From Trogon surrucura (lineage: Eukaryota > Chordata > Aves > Trogoniformes > Trogonidae), in assembly GCA_020746105.1 (NCBI GenBank), contig CM036620.1, forward strand, positions 45,900,706 to 45,964,705: 64,000 nucleotides of DNA, written 5' to 3'. Made by a program: the position numbers and the translations under genes. Every line of letters begins with the position of its first letter. The stretch's first letter is position 1. This document shows positions 12,384 to 25,211 of the stretch, piece after piece. The notes under the pieces were generated by a model. It had not been told where the DNA came from. It saw nothing but the letters and a program-made list of their open reading frames with translations, and made no database searches.

Positions 12384-15300
12384 TCCCATTTTGGCACATA
12401 GCGAGTTGTTCTTCAGTCTTTGCCGCTTGCTCATCCCATGCGTCGGGACTGCGTGCACAATCTTCAGCTACAAACTTTCGAGGAAATGTAATTCAGTCTT
12501 TACGAGCTCAGACCTTTGCAGGCTGTAATTACCTCTTGCCGTCATCGCTGAGACCTCCTTCCTGCTGGCTTACCTGACGCAGGCATGCACTCACAGATGC
12601 ATACATATACAGCATCCCTACTTCCCCCAGGTCTTTAGCCTGTGCAGCCGTTGGATCACCTGCGCTGGATCTTTACTGTCGCTGCCTCTTGGCATTCCTC
12701 CTTCAGCCACTCCGGGCTCTGCCTAATCTTCCTCCTGTCTGCTGAGCCAGGTATTGTTCTCCATGTTACCCTTTCCCATCAAGCTAGTGAGGAAGTACAT
12801 GCTTGTGCGTGTCTGCAGTGTCTTTCTGGGTTGGCCAGGCCTTACTTTTGCTGTATTGAAACACCCTTGGTGATTGCCTTCTTTGAATACCTTCACGACC
12901 TTTGCACGGAGATGACTTTTCTTAAGCATCTCCTACCCCTGCCAATGCCCAGACGCACCATAACTGCTCCATTTTTGTTGTTCGCTTGAGTTATTCTGTG
13001 GTTTAAGGCAGGCAGGCACTCTTCTAGATAAAGCTGCTTCCACATCTCAGTCTGTGCTAGGAAGGGCATAGCATCCTGTTTGGTACTGAAACAGTTATTA
13101 ACAACTCTGGTGAAGTCATCCCTAGTGTGACATTGCCTGTCAGTGAGGTTAAATTCCTATACTGACCTTTGCAAGAAAAAAAAATGCACTTTGGAAATTA
13201 ATTGCATGAGCATCTGTGAATTTATGGAGGGCATAAAAAGAAAGTAGGCTTTATTGGAGAAACAGCCTTTTGTCAATGCACCTGCTTTCCCCCCCGCCCA
13301 GATGCACAGCGAATGTTGTTGCTGCTGTTTCTTGGGTTGAATGCCAGAACCATTAAAATATAGGGGAGGAAAAGCCCCTGGATGTGAGGCATGAAGTAGC
13401 ATTTGTTGTTGCATTCACTCTGGCTTGGACATGCTTGTCCGATTTTGGAGTCATTGGAGCAATCGTGGTATCATCCTTTGTTTTCTCCCTGCTTCTCCTT
13501 GGAGGCCCTCTGACAGGTCAGGCCTGGGGCAGAGGGCAGAGTTTGCAATCCAGGATGGCTTGATCCTAGATTTGAGAGCAGAAACCCAAGGGTCATTTTA
13601 AACATGTGAAAAATCTCTGCGTATCCATCCTATCAGCACAGGGCATCCAGGTGAGGCTTCCCTCTCTTGTCCTTCCATCCCTAGGTTCATTTTCCCCATT
13701 TCTTGGTGTACATGAGGTCACATACTTTAAACAGTAGGACAGCAGAACAAGGCAATTTTCAAAGGAAATAAATACAGTTTTAATTTCCTTTTTTATTCTG
13801 TTTGGTAAACTGCACAATATTGAATAAGAAAAGACTTGCTAGTTCTTGGATTTCAGACACTAAATTATGAAATCTCAGAATCTCTGATTTTACTAAAGAG
13901 TAATTAGTGTCTGCAATATCCTTCTGATGTGCTGGTGCTCTTAGCAAGAACTTTGTTAAAATATAAAGTATCATACTACCAGGAAAGGCAAGTCCCTGTA
14001 GTGATATAAAAAAGTGTCACAGAAGTTGAGAGGTTTGGGAAGGTGTGATCAGGTAGAAACTGTGTTTGTCTACTGAGTTTATCCTTCATTAATTTTTCAG
14101 CATAGGTCTTCATGATACAGTGTCAGCAGAAACCCAGGCAAAGCTTAAAGGATTACTCTGATTAATATGAGGATGCAAGTTTTGGGGTTTGTTTATTGCA
14201 TTAGAGCTGAAGGAGTCATTTGGGTGCTTAGCTTGGACTCATGCCCTCGTCTAACCATATGGTACAGCAGTCGATGGAATGCAGATAATAACTTCATTTT
14301 CTTGGCTATTTAGGTTCAAACTTGTGCTAACAGGTCCCCTCCCAAGCTTTGTTTCAATCTACTATGTGAACTTAGAGGGAAATTAATCTCTCCATGCCTC
14401 AGTTTCCCTGTGCTGCAAACTGCAATAATAATAGACTTCTTTTTTAACATGTTTGGAGCATACGGATGAAAAGCACCAAATATGAGCTTGCTGTTTAATT
14501 ATTGGGCCTATTGCTTGTACTCAATTTGTCTGACCATGTAGTGGGAACACATGATCAGGAAACGTGGGCTTCCCCTGTCTACCTCGGCAACACTTGGGCA
14601 GCGGTGTTGGCCTGCCCCATTGGGCCATGATTTATAGTGCTGGCAAGTATAGCTGGCATTAGCCAGCTGGTCACTTCAAAGGGTGAGGGTGAGAAGGGAG
14701 TGAAAACTTGCAGGGAAGAAAGCATACTTGGAATAAAGCAAAGTTTTACTCTTCTGACCAAGTGAGCCTGAATACATGGGCAGTGCCGCTTCCTAGCTAA
14801 TTTGAAGCTGTATTAATATTTCAAAAGAGAAGTGAGTCAAACCAGCTAATCCGTGTAAACTGTTGTCACAGGTACGTGACGAAATCCACGTCCATCAGCC
14901 CTGAGAATTTTGCTGTGTGAGGCTGGGCCAAGGCATACGGGAGCCTCCATTTCCCTGAGTGGTAGGGGAACAGGGTCACAGGGAAGGGGAATACTAATTT
15001 CTCTTTCCCTCATGAAATGCTGATGACTGACCTTTCAGATTTGGGATCCTAAGGCACACTCTGTGAATGCAGATAGTGTGTTATTACTACTTTTTACAGG
15101 GATAAACTTAGCACGGGAGGAATCTGCCTTGGAAGAGACTTTGGAATTTTGGAGGCAGGCTAAGCCAGCTCCTGGAGGGCTGAGAGTAACATGCATGCTG
15201 TCCCGATGTGTCATGACCTTCTGAGGACAGGTATAGATATTGTATGTATATTAGATGTTACATGTATATTTTAAATCTTCTCATTTAAAAGTAAATGTTT

Positions 15301-18300
15301 AAACCCTGCAGATAAACCAGTGGCATAGAAAAAAAGTGTAATATGGAGCAATTGTACAAAAAATTGCATTGTGCTGTAGCATTACACCAACTGTACTAAG
15401 CCTGTAGGCAAAGGCTTATGTCTTGGATTTAAGAAGTATATGGTGTGTCCTGGTCTCACTGTAGAAACTGCGTGTAGGAGGAGACAGTTTAAACGTGCAA
15501 GACCTGTTGTTCCTCAGTCTTCTGACACTAAGATGTCTCGGCCTGCAAGTGGCAGGCAATCAATGAGGTCTTTTTAAGGAGTTTGGAGCTGATCTTCAAA
15601 GTCACGTAATTTTTATAATGTCTTTAAGGAGGAATCTGGTTGTGGAGTCGCATGTTACTCTGTGAAAAATCTGGGGAGCTGATAGTGGTCCAAAAGGTTT
15701 GCATGGATATGAGAGCACAAAATGAATATTAAGTATAAATAGTTCAGAGAGGCTCTACCTTTCAAAAGCCCTGAGGTGCTTTGCTGTCCAGCAGCTGATG
15801 AAATCTTCACTCTCTGTTTCATGTTTTTCCCTGTTGCCTTGCATCTTTTATTTGACATAATTGTGCTTATCCAGTTTATGCCAATAGTGGTGTCTTCCAT
15901 TATCAGAGCAGTGTCCTTCAGATAAAATAGACAGCCCTGATTTTTCTTTTAGGGAGAAGAAATATAAATTCATTGATGTGGTGTGAAATAAGTCTCAGTA
16001 TCAGATTATTCCTGATGTCTGCGAGCTAGTTTCAGTCTAGAAATTTTCCTGCATAGCGTGACCTACCTGACATATTATTTACTTTTCTTCTTTTCCAGTT
16101 TCATTGCTGTTTTGCTTTCCTATTGTGTGGAGATGATGCTGATGATATTTTCTTTTCTACATGTGTAAGCTACCTTCTTCCCTCTTCCTGTTCCATATCA
16201 CCGCTGTAGTCTCTTCCAGCTGACTGACCTCTACAGCTTCTACGTGAAATGGAGGTTATTAAATGTAAATAGTATCTCAACAGCACTTAAAAATTTAAGT
16301 ATGTTTAATGAAATTGGTTCAGCTGTAAAAGAACAAGGGGGAAGTGACCCTGTGCTTGATATCATAAGCAATTGCTTGTTAATCTGAATGGCCCGAATAA
16401 CTTTCATCTGGATTCTACTAATGCATATGGTCTGTAGATACCTAGGTTTAGAGAATTATTTGTGCACCAAGTAATTCTTGATGATCACAAAGTTTTTGCA
16501 GGAATGGTGTTAGAATATCTCGAATAACTTTTTCAAGCACCTAGACTAGCACGATTTTTTTTTTCAGTTATGCTTAAAAAGCAAACACAGAACTTGTTTT
16601 TAAGTATTCATTAAGTATTTTCTTGGTGTGCAAGCTGTCTTACTAATTCAGTTGGAATTCACTGTAGCATTAAACCACAGTGCAGAAAACCAGAAATATG
16701 TAGGATCCAGGCTGTCAGTGGTACATGGCAGGGAGCATCCCACACTCCCATTCAGCAAGCCCTTAATTTAATACCAGATGCCCTCATTTGTGTTGTGTGG
16801 GACACAGTTTATATGCTAAGAAGTGGAGAAACTTGCTCCCGTCCTCTGTCTTGACATTGAAAAGAAAACATCACGTCTGGTTCCTCTGCCTACATTTCTC
16901 CCAATGCAGCAAGATCTCATAGTGTCATGAAGTGAGCGAGAACTGGAAGCATCAGTGACTGCACTGTCCATCTGGTAGGAGCTTCACACCTTGCTGTGGT
17001 CTAGACCAGATTTTTCTTGGCAGGTGCTTCCTGCTGGTATTGGCAGTGATGGTGAGCATATAAGCAAGGCTTACTGATTCCTGCTCATTAGTCATGTCAC
17101 TCAGGTCATTACCACTGGCCTTGGGAGCCCTCCTTTCCTGGCCCTACCAGCCACCTCAATCTCAAGGGAAAGGTATGTTGGGAAGTTCTCAGCTGTGAAA
17201 TGGTAGGGTAGAGGCAGAATAGTATATACTGGCTTTTAAAATTTCCCCTCCCCCCTTCATAATGCATTTCCCAATTTTGTCTGAAGGTCAGGAGTTGCAG
17301 AGTGCTTGCTGTCAAGCTTGCACTTGCTCTACTGCTTTTGAAATCAGAGCTAATTTTGCCTTCTTCCAGACTTCCTGAATGACTGCAGGTCTTGAAGGTT
17401 TGGTGCTTCAGATCACTGAATAACTTACTGCTACTTGTGATGTATTATCCTGACTTTTGGGCATGATTCTGCAGGCTCGTTTCAATGTCTGCTCTGTTTT
17501 TGAGGGACACTCGTTCAAGAAGCAGCTTTGGTCCTTCTCCGGTGGCAAATGTCTCACGTGGCTCTTGACAATGCTGTCAGGGGCTCAACATGGCCAGCTT
17601 GGTATTCCTTTATAGGTAGAGCAAGCGAGGAGGTGAGAATTTGCCTTTTAGCATCTTTAATGGTTTGGAGCTGTTTGAACACGTCCCAAGCTTGCTGTTT
17701 TTTCAGCCCTGAGATCCCGGGAATGCTGCTGTGGTTACTTGCTGGGAGTCCTATGGCATCGTGGCAAACACCAAAGCCTCTGTGAAATGCATGCAGTAAT
17801 GTTTGCAGCTCCTGTGTGGTTGGATGGACGCAATGTCTTTACAACTCTGGCCAAGTCCTGTGATAGCTACTGGCTGCAAGGAAGTCTCTTAACTTGGAGA
17901 AAGAAAATCAAATGCTACTACCAAAAGTTCTTGCAGACCTTCCTGGGTCTACTTAGCCTGGTTGTGCCTGGCCCTCTCTGGAAGTCCAGGCCAGAAAAAG
18001 CCTTGGGCTGTTGTAGATGTTAGAAAGAGGGTTTCACATCAATCCAGGAGATTCCGTGTTCAGAGCTGCTCAGGGCAGCCTCTCAGGAAGACCATCACAT
18101 GGATCGTTGACCTCTGAGAAGTCTCAGAAATGCTGTCTTGTAGATCTTCATGTGAGCCCTCCTTGGTGCTGGCAGCAGGAGGGCCGACCCTTGCAGACTG
18201 CTTGTGCCAAGAGCAGGTTTTTTTGGTGTGCAGAAAAGCAAACCAGGGGTCTGATGAGGTAAAAGCACTCCCCTAGGTATGGGTCTGGAGTACAGATTTT

Positions 18301-20082
18301 TCACCGATTTGCACGGGTAGAGCTAATGCCATGACCCTTAAACACTGCTGTTTCCCAGCTGCTGGATGTCATTACCTATGAGGAAACAGGTGGAAAAATT
18401 GTCCAGGAAAAATGGACCAGGTTTTTGCAATAGGCAGTTTGAGTTTTGGCAGCTGGGGCAAGCAGACATGTTTCCATTCAGTGTCTGTGTGCAAAATGGC
18501 AGGAAATCTGGTCTTTCAATCCCTTTGACACTTGTCTGTGCATTAACTGAAAATGCCCCAAATATTTCACAGCTGAGATAATACTGATAACAAAATCATG
18601 TTTAATTTCAAGGTCATAAAAATCTAAAGCAACATTTTTTGAATATTGCTTCCATCCAAAGCAACTGTTCCCAAACCAGCACTGTGTGTAGCCCTGCATC
18701 ATCTGAAATGGCAGCAAGGGAAAGCGTTAGCTCCTCTCCCCTACCCATTCGTCTTTGCTTCCTGCTCCTCTATGTGGGTTTGAACACCCCTCATGTTTCC
18801 CCATAAGGAATCTTTCCAGTTTCCTTAATCACAGGAGTGATGCAAGGGAGCTGAAGGATAGTTGATGGCAGTCCTGCCCAACTCCTTTCCTCTCCCCTAG
18901 ATTTGTGCCTGCTTAAATGTGGTTTGCGTAACTGACAGGTGGGTAAGTTCCTGTGAGGTCAGGAATAAGAGGAGCATCAGGAAACTCTTGTGTTACAGAG
19001 AGCAGTGGAACTTTTCGGGCTCTGCTCTCTACTTCAAGATGATTGCAGAGCCCTAGCATTTTTGCTTAAGGCTCCTTGATCAAGATGAAGGCTAGGACTG
19101 TGGAGCTATGAGCCCAGTGTCATTTTAGGTATGGAAGAACAAAGCAGGCCCCTTGAGGGCAGGAAGAAGGCTGGTGACAGGCTGCCTTCCTTCCACCTCT
19201 AGAGATACCTTATTGTGTTTTTTTCACTTCTACCAGCCCTAGCTGCAAGTCTCTGCACGTGTGAGCTGAGCAGAGTGGTGGGTCACACACCACCTAGCTC
19301 TGTACCATCAAAAAAGTAGCTCCAGCTTCCCTTCGTGGTCTCCTGCATGAAAGTCCTGGGCCCAGCTAACCCCTCTGCAGCTCAGTCCGTTTGTTTTTCC
19401 TTTGCAAATCACCATGAAATCCTGCTGCAATATACAGTAAAAATGGCTATGCAGCTTTTTCTTCTTCAGGATTGACCTGGACAGAATTTCGTTTCGTAAC
19501 TGCTGAAAACCTGCAAATGTAACACTTCTTTTCTTTTTTTTTTTTGTTTTTTTCTTAAAAAGAAGCAATTCTAACTATGTAAGGTTTATTCAGGTTTTCA
19601 AATTGCACAGTGTACAACATAGGTGCACTTATGACTTAAAACCTTGTCTTTTCTTTACAGTGAGGAGGTCAGAGCTCTCTTGCAGGGCTGTACCTTTCAA
19701 TTGCTTTGAAAGTGAGCAAACGATTCTCTTTATAATGCCTTTCTAAATGTTACACTAAAGCAGTTTGCGTACATTCAGCTGCTATTGTGAACTGAAGAGA
19801 TCCCCCCCTTTTTTATTACTTTTTTATATCTATTTTACCTGTTCGAACTGCCCTGAAGCGGAGATGAACACTACTAAAATAACAACATGACAGAAATACT
19901 CTACAACTGAGCAATCTAGGATTTCTTTTTCTTTCTCCTCCCCCCCCCCTGCCTCTTGACTGACTAATCTATAAAAACAGCTGGAATGAAAAGCATCCAG
20001 CTTCATGTTGGAGAGAAGTCTTTGGATATTTTACCAAGTAATTGCAGCAGCTGAGATTCAGAGCTGGCTGTAGGGCCCTTTT

Positions 20083-20121
20083 GTCAGTCTGGATTGACCT
20101 CGCCAGTCTGGATTGACCTCA
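20083..20121 (+). repeat. 19-bp tandem duplication
   Basis: The unit GTCAGTCTGGATTGACCTC at 20083 is followed at once by GCCAGTCTGGATTGACCTC, a period of exactly 19 bases with one difference in the copies. A short, recent-looking local duplication; no function is suggested. Confidence 0.9.
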
Positions 20122-20778
20122 GTATTTGTGGAATGGGCTGAAGGAAGAGTCCACATGCAAAGGCTGTGGGTGCTTGCTAAGCCTTCCTCCTCCTCCATGG
20201 CTGGGTGCTGTGGCTGAGCCAGGCCACCGAGGCACCCGTCAGCGTGGTGATCTGCAAATGAGCGGCCACTCCTCTCTAAAGAATGTGCTCAGGAACACTG
20301 GCCCTATTAATGTATTTTATTTGGCATTATTAGGAAGAAAACCCAACCCCAAGCCCTCCGTTGTCAGGATTTTCTTTAAATAGCCAGTTCTGGAAACAGG
20401 AAATTCCTTTAACTCTGGAAGCAGGAAACAAATCTGACTATTACATATTTCTTTTAAATCTTTCAATTATTCACTGCTGTCTCTCACCTCTGACTTTCTT
20501 TCCACTGCTCAGCAAAATTCTCTATATGTTTCTGATAAGCCAGTATCTACCAGTATTATGCAAGACTGAAAGGTGTGCTGCCATGGAGTAGTTCAATGTA
20601 TTTTGTTATAAAGCTGGCAGGGCTAATGTTTTCTCTATCTGCCATGTTCATTGTATGTATGAACACAAGGAGTTCTATTCACTGAGGTCTGATACAGAGG
20701 CATGGTCTGATGACTCAGTAAAATAATAGAAAAAGAAGGGAGAAAATGAGATCACAGAACTAAATGAAGCACAAGATT

Positions 20779-20812
20779 TGTTTTTTTGTTGTTGTCTTTT
20801 TTTTTTTTTTTT
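20779..20812 (+). repeat. Poly-T / GTT low-complexity tract
   Basis: A T run broken by GTTGTTG and ending in 16 uninterrupted T bases (20797-20812). No retroelement body is recognised beside it. Confidence 0.85.
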
Positions 20813-20874
20813 AAGGCTAATAATCAGAGCCTACTGACAAGAAATGGCATACCGGTGGTACTGGAGTACTTTTA

Positions 20875-21285
20875 GTAATTCAAGGCTAGAAGGGACTTCG
20901 GGATATCTTCTAATCTATCTCCTTGCCCCCGAGAAGGATAGATGTTTATCTTCAAAACCTCTGGTGATTTCACAAGCCGTCAACAAATCCTGTGTCAGGC
21001 CTTCATTCTTCATGTAGTTGGAAAGATTTTTCATAATACCCCCAAAACTTATTAGGTGTAGAGCAGGGTTTTGTTTTAATTTGTACAGTAGAACAACGGA
21101 TGACCATCCTTTTCGTACAATAATCTGGTCTCAGGACTTGCACATTCTCAGGATGCGTTTGCCATCTCTGTAAACCTCTCTTAATTTTCTGAGCTTTTAC
21201 CTGTAGAACATGTTTCTGAATATCTTTTGACTCTTGTTACTTGCTTCTTGGACTCCATCCCAAACGTGCTTGCCTTTTTCTGTGA
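20875..21285 (-). mobile_element. Ancient, highly diverged CR1-type LINE, antisense
   Basis: The order of antisense CR1 landmarks is kept over about 400 bases. GGCTAGAAGGGACTTCGGGA is followed by TCTAATCTATCTCC near 20885-20922. A GTTGGAAAGATTTTTCATAA block lies near 21019-21038 (CR1: GTTAGAAAGTTTTTCCTAAT). A block near 21218-21260 compares with the TTTTGTTGCTCTCCTCTGGACTC region. Divergence is much larger than in the other CR1 copies here, so this is an old insertion that could be shared with other birds or reptiles. Ends are approximate. Confidence 0.65.
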
Positions 21286-24200
21286 GAGGGTTATTTCCCA
21301 GGCTGGGCAAAGTCTTCATCTGAAGCCTCATGGCTGCTAAGTAGAGAGAAGTAGCTGCCTCTCAAACTATGCCTGGGATACTCTGTAAGCCTGTGCATCT
21401 GTGGTCTTTGCAAAAGCTGTGTGTCACTGACTCTGACCCATTTGCAGTCCTTTGTAACTGTAACTTTGGTGTTTCGGTGGTACTGCTGTTGCCTTTCTGT
21501 TTATTCCACTTTTGTTTCCGTGGAATCCTCCTTTCTAAGCAGAGCACGGTTGCTATTAACTGTCCTGGGAATGTGTTGGCTCTTAAATAATCACAAGCAG
21601 GGCCACTGTGCCAAGTTTTGGTTTGGAGTAACTGTTTTTTCTGCTTCCAGACCTTGATGTAGCTCCAGAAAAATAAAGATGTTTACGGATGCATTATGAA
21701 TTAGCACCCTGGTTGCCAGCCCTTTGTAGTGGGTCCTGGCTCCAGCGGGGTGCTGTGACGCCTCTCGTGATGTGAACGTGCTCGAGCCGGCGGGATTTCT
21801 CTGTTGATTCGTTGGTGTTCGTGTCCAGACTCTCTCACTGCCATGGTGCACTGGGTTGTCTTCAAAGACTTTTTGGTAGCTGTTTGCTTGCAGGGTGGAA
21901 CTCATCGTTGCTCACCCCAGCTCTGCTGCTGCCTTCGATACTGAATTTGTTACCTCTTGCATGTTCCCTCCAAGGCTGGCAGGGCCTTGGTGCCTCATGT
22001 CCTCCTTCCCAAAGCACCTCAAGAGCTGCAGGGGAGGCAGAGGACACAGTGTCAGCATCCATCTCATGCGCTCCCTATTTTTAACCTTGCTTTATGCTTA
22101 GATGACTTCTCCTGCAAGGTTCTTGGGAACAGAGATAGGCAGGTGGTGTTTAGTACTGGTTTAGCAGTGACCTGCTGCCAGTAGGCACAGCTATTAATCT
22201 CTCTATACCCCACTGGTTAGCTAAGCAGAAAGCAGCTAACTAGCGGCCTTCAAAACCTGAGAAGGCCTAGTTTGTTCAAAGTGCATTAACACTTTGAATT
22301 CACTTCTTGTTTGCACAGAACCTTGTCCACACTTTTAACAGCTTGTTGGTGCTGGGCACAGTGCACTGCACTGCTCAGCCCTGCAGCTTCCACTTGATCC
22401 CTGGCATCGGTCTGGTCCAGGGCACAACTGTTTTTGATATTAACTTTATTAGCTCTCAGCAAAGGATCCTAAACCAGCTGCCACATTAGCAGGAAAATAA
22501 ACCAAAACAGAAATAACTCTTTGTTTTAATTCCAGCCTAACGTGTCAGAGCAGTTTGAGTATGCTTTGGCATGCTGAGTGGTAATGGAGATTTTTTTCTG
22601 TGTTGGTTAGTTCAAAAACCAGCAATTGATTGCAGCTGAAAGAACAAAGATATGTGTGTGTCTTCCAGATCGATGGCTTTGTAGCTCACAGAGAGTCTGC
22701 ACAGACTGCTGACTGTTCTGATGCCTCCTTGTTCTGAATTAGTGTAATACTTTTCCCTTTGAAACATAACCAATGGGAAAAAAAAAAAAGTGATTAGCTG
22801 CTGGTTGAAGGTAAGCTTACAAATGATAGCCCCAGAAATGTAAGGAAAAAGAACAAGAAATAACTTTGCTTTTCATCCAAAATAGTAGTAGTAATTTTTA
22901 TCTTTGTCAGGTTTCTTTGGGGCCTCTCACAGTGTGCATTTGAGTTTATCTGAGGTTGATGGGAGCCCTGATGTTGATTTCATCATGTCCTTGATGCAGC
23001 TCTGAAATGGTGACAACTCATCTTTCCAGACTACTTGGGGAGCAAGTTGAAAATCCTGATTCTGTTGCGGAGGAGTGGAGTAGCCAGCTAACCTGACTGG
23101 CTGGGTGGTTTTGGTGTTGTCTTCCTGGACTGCAGAAAGCCAACTAATCCTTGAGTTTTATTTGGCCTCCTGGAGCCAGGGTGCTGTGTTTGTCCCTGCT
23201 TTTGGCTGACAGCTCTTGACAGTGTTGGCTCTCTGGGATGCTGAAATAATTTTCCACAGAGGCTGAATTTCCTACGTGTACAGCAATGACTTTCCAGGGC
23301 ACCTGAACATGTACATTAGCCGGGCTTGGCTGCAGTACTCGCTCTGGCTGGCACTTCTTAGAGCTCTGTGCAAGGATGTGGCTTGTGGCCATAGCAGAGG
23401 AGGAAAGCTGCTGCCAGAGTAACCTCTCAGGCTGACCTGATCTGCCTCCTGTGCTTCCTTCACCTGGGAGCTCTCTCCGGGCCTTGTAGTATTAAATTAT
23501 TGCCATTCCCATCAATGCATTTGAGGATGCTAATCATTCTTCTAGTTTTCCCCAAGTGCTGGGCACTGAGCACAGTCTCTTGGACTGTGGTGTTTATTTT
23601 TCTAGTATGACATCTGTCTTGCTCCAAACAATTTACCTGCATCATTATACTCCTGTTTGGTATGTGAATCAGAGGACTCTTTTAGTACAAAGCATGCTAG
23701 CATTTCAGAGCATGACTCATATTGAAGGCATTAAGTTTTCAAGGAGTTAAGTATATTCATGTGCATTTCACAGTGAGGCGTGTGAAAAGTGGGTAGTAGG
23801 TTCCCTCTGCTGCCTTGAAGAAGGCTTGCCCCTTTTTTAAACCATAGATGATCTATACTGACTGCATTTCCTTTAAACAAATATATAGCTGGTAAGTTTG
23901 TTGCTGTTTTGTTAGAGAACTGTCAAATATTTGACTTGTGGCTTCACATGTGTTATAACATTTGTGGTGGTTTCTGTAAAAGATGAGTAAAACAGTCAAA
24001 TTACTGTGTTATCTGATGGTTGGGGACCTGGAGCTGGAAAAAGCTTAGCGACAAGGGCTTGTTCATCCTGGAGAAAAGATGGCTTTTTGGGGGGATCTTA
24101 CAGCACCCTGCCCCTTCCTACAGGGAAGTTAATGAAAAGATGGAGCCACAGCTCCAGGGGACAGTGTTTTGCAAACTGAAATGGAATTTTCTGACCAAAG

Positions 24201-24329
24201 AGAGAAGAGCATGCTGGCCTCCCAGTTGCTAGAGTGCCTCTCCCAGTGGTCAGCGGTCGGGCCATCCATGGTGGGGGGCACACGGCACATGTGGAAGAAA
24301 GCTGGTGGCAGGTGCTTGTGCTGCAGCCG
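21286..24329. other. Non-coding stretch, nothing recognised
   Basis: No supported gene or repeat family. A small CpG group lies near 21740-21800, otherwise CpG is sparse. Open frames of up to 104 codons (minus strand 21591-21905) look random. Confidence 0.5.
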
Positions 24330-24600
24330 CGGGTTGATCTGTTTTGTTAAGAACTGCGCGGCAGGCGATGGTTAGGAGTGATAGCACTTCGAAAAGCAGA
24401 AGTTAGGTGGGGCTGCTGATGTTGGTGTGTGTGGGGAGAGGGGTGCTGGCAAGGAGCCCCCAGCCGCGGCGGCAGCCCCGAGGGGGGGCCGGATGGCGGC
24501 GGGTGCCGCTAGAGGCCCCTCCAGGCACGGGGATGACGCCATCTGCCTCCCCCGCCTCAGCCAAGGCCCCACTGGGCTCTCATCGCTGGGCTGGCGGAGG
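24330..24600. promoter_or_regulatory. Small GC- and CpG-rich patch; candidate distal promoter or enhancer
   Basis: I count about 19 CpG dinucleotides in roughly 270 bases, clustered at 24465-24560 around CCGCGGCGGC and CCGGATGGCGGCGGG, while flanking kilobases have very few. The plus-strand ATG at 24493 (GGATGG, then an alanine/glycine-rich frame) stays open through the patch, but I find no strong splice donor. A T16 tract (24641-24656) follows directly. The cluster may mark an upstream promoter, an unmethylated enhancer, or simply a local composition peak. There is no homology evidence for an exon. Confidence 0.35.
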
Positions 24601-24939
24601 AGAAGGGGTCCTGCAGTCACATCTGGGGTGTTTTGGTGGGTTTTTTTTTTTTTTTTAAGGTTAAAATTCTCTTAGCAGAAAGGAAGAAAGGAGACGATGC
24701 ATCATGGCTTGGCGTTTTTGGGGGATCTTTGGTGCTGGTCCCAGAGAATGAACTCCATGCCAGTCGAGCTGAGCTGAAACAGCAGCAATGGGTGTGTGTC
24801 CTGTCCCAGAGGACCAGGACAGATTCCCTTCCAAATCTGATCTGCATCTCTGCATCAGTAGATCCCTCGATTTGCACCATTTTCTGTGAGCACTGCTGAC
24901 ACACAACATGAGATTGCAGAAGTGCTAAAGTTACAGTAT

Positions 24940-25211
24940 TACCTCTGCCTTTTTAGCTCTACGTTATTTTATTTTGCCTCCATTTGTTAGGAGTATCTGT
25001 GCCACTTTAGATCACTGACACTTACATTTTTCCTTATTTTCTTCTGGGAATATTTGTACCACTTGTAGTCATTGTTATTTATATGATTCCCTGTTTTCTT
25101 CTGGGAATATCTGTGCCACTTTAGGTCACCTATACTTATATTATTCCATATTTTCTTCTGGGAATATCTGTGACACTTTGGGTCACTGATATTTATATTA
25201 TTCCCTATTTT
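24940..25211 (+). repeat. 57-bp minisatellite, about 4 good copies plus one decayed copy
   Basis: The phrase GGGAATATCTGTGCCACTTT recurs at exactly 57-base spacing: copy starts 24989 (altered to AGGAGTATC), 25046, 25103 and 25160. Each unit continues with a GGTCACTGA...TTATATTATTCC block and TATTTTCTTCT. Before 24989 a weaker copy can be traced back to about 24940 with small gaps. The unit length does not change among the four good copies, so the array seems to have spread by unequal exchange followed by point mutation only. It ends when TTTTCTTCT is replaced by TTTTTGTGC after 25205. Confidence 0.92.

Larger units (their letters stand above)
12384..20874. other. Long non-coding stretch
   Basis: No gene, CpG cluster or recognised interspersed repeat. 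Open frames reach about 115 codons (12642-12989) but have no domain-like content. The only local structures are a 19-bp duplication at 20083-20121, a C run near 19938-19948 and a poly-T tract at 20779-20812. Confidence 0.5.

Noticed and set aside
24940..25211. CRISPR-like array
   Set aside because: The repeats are contiguous tandem units without spacers, in a vertebrate genome; it is a minisatellite.
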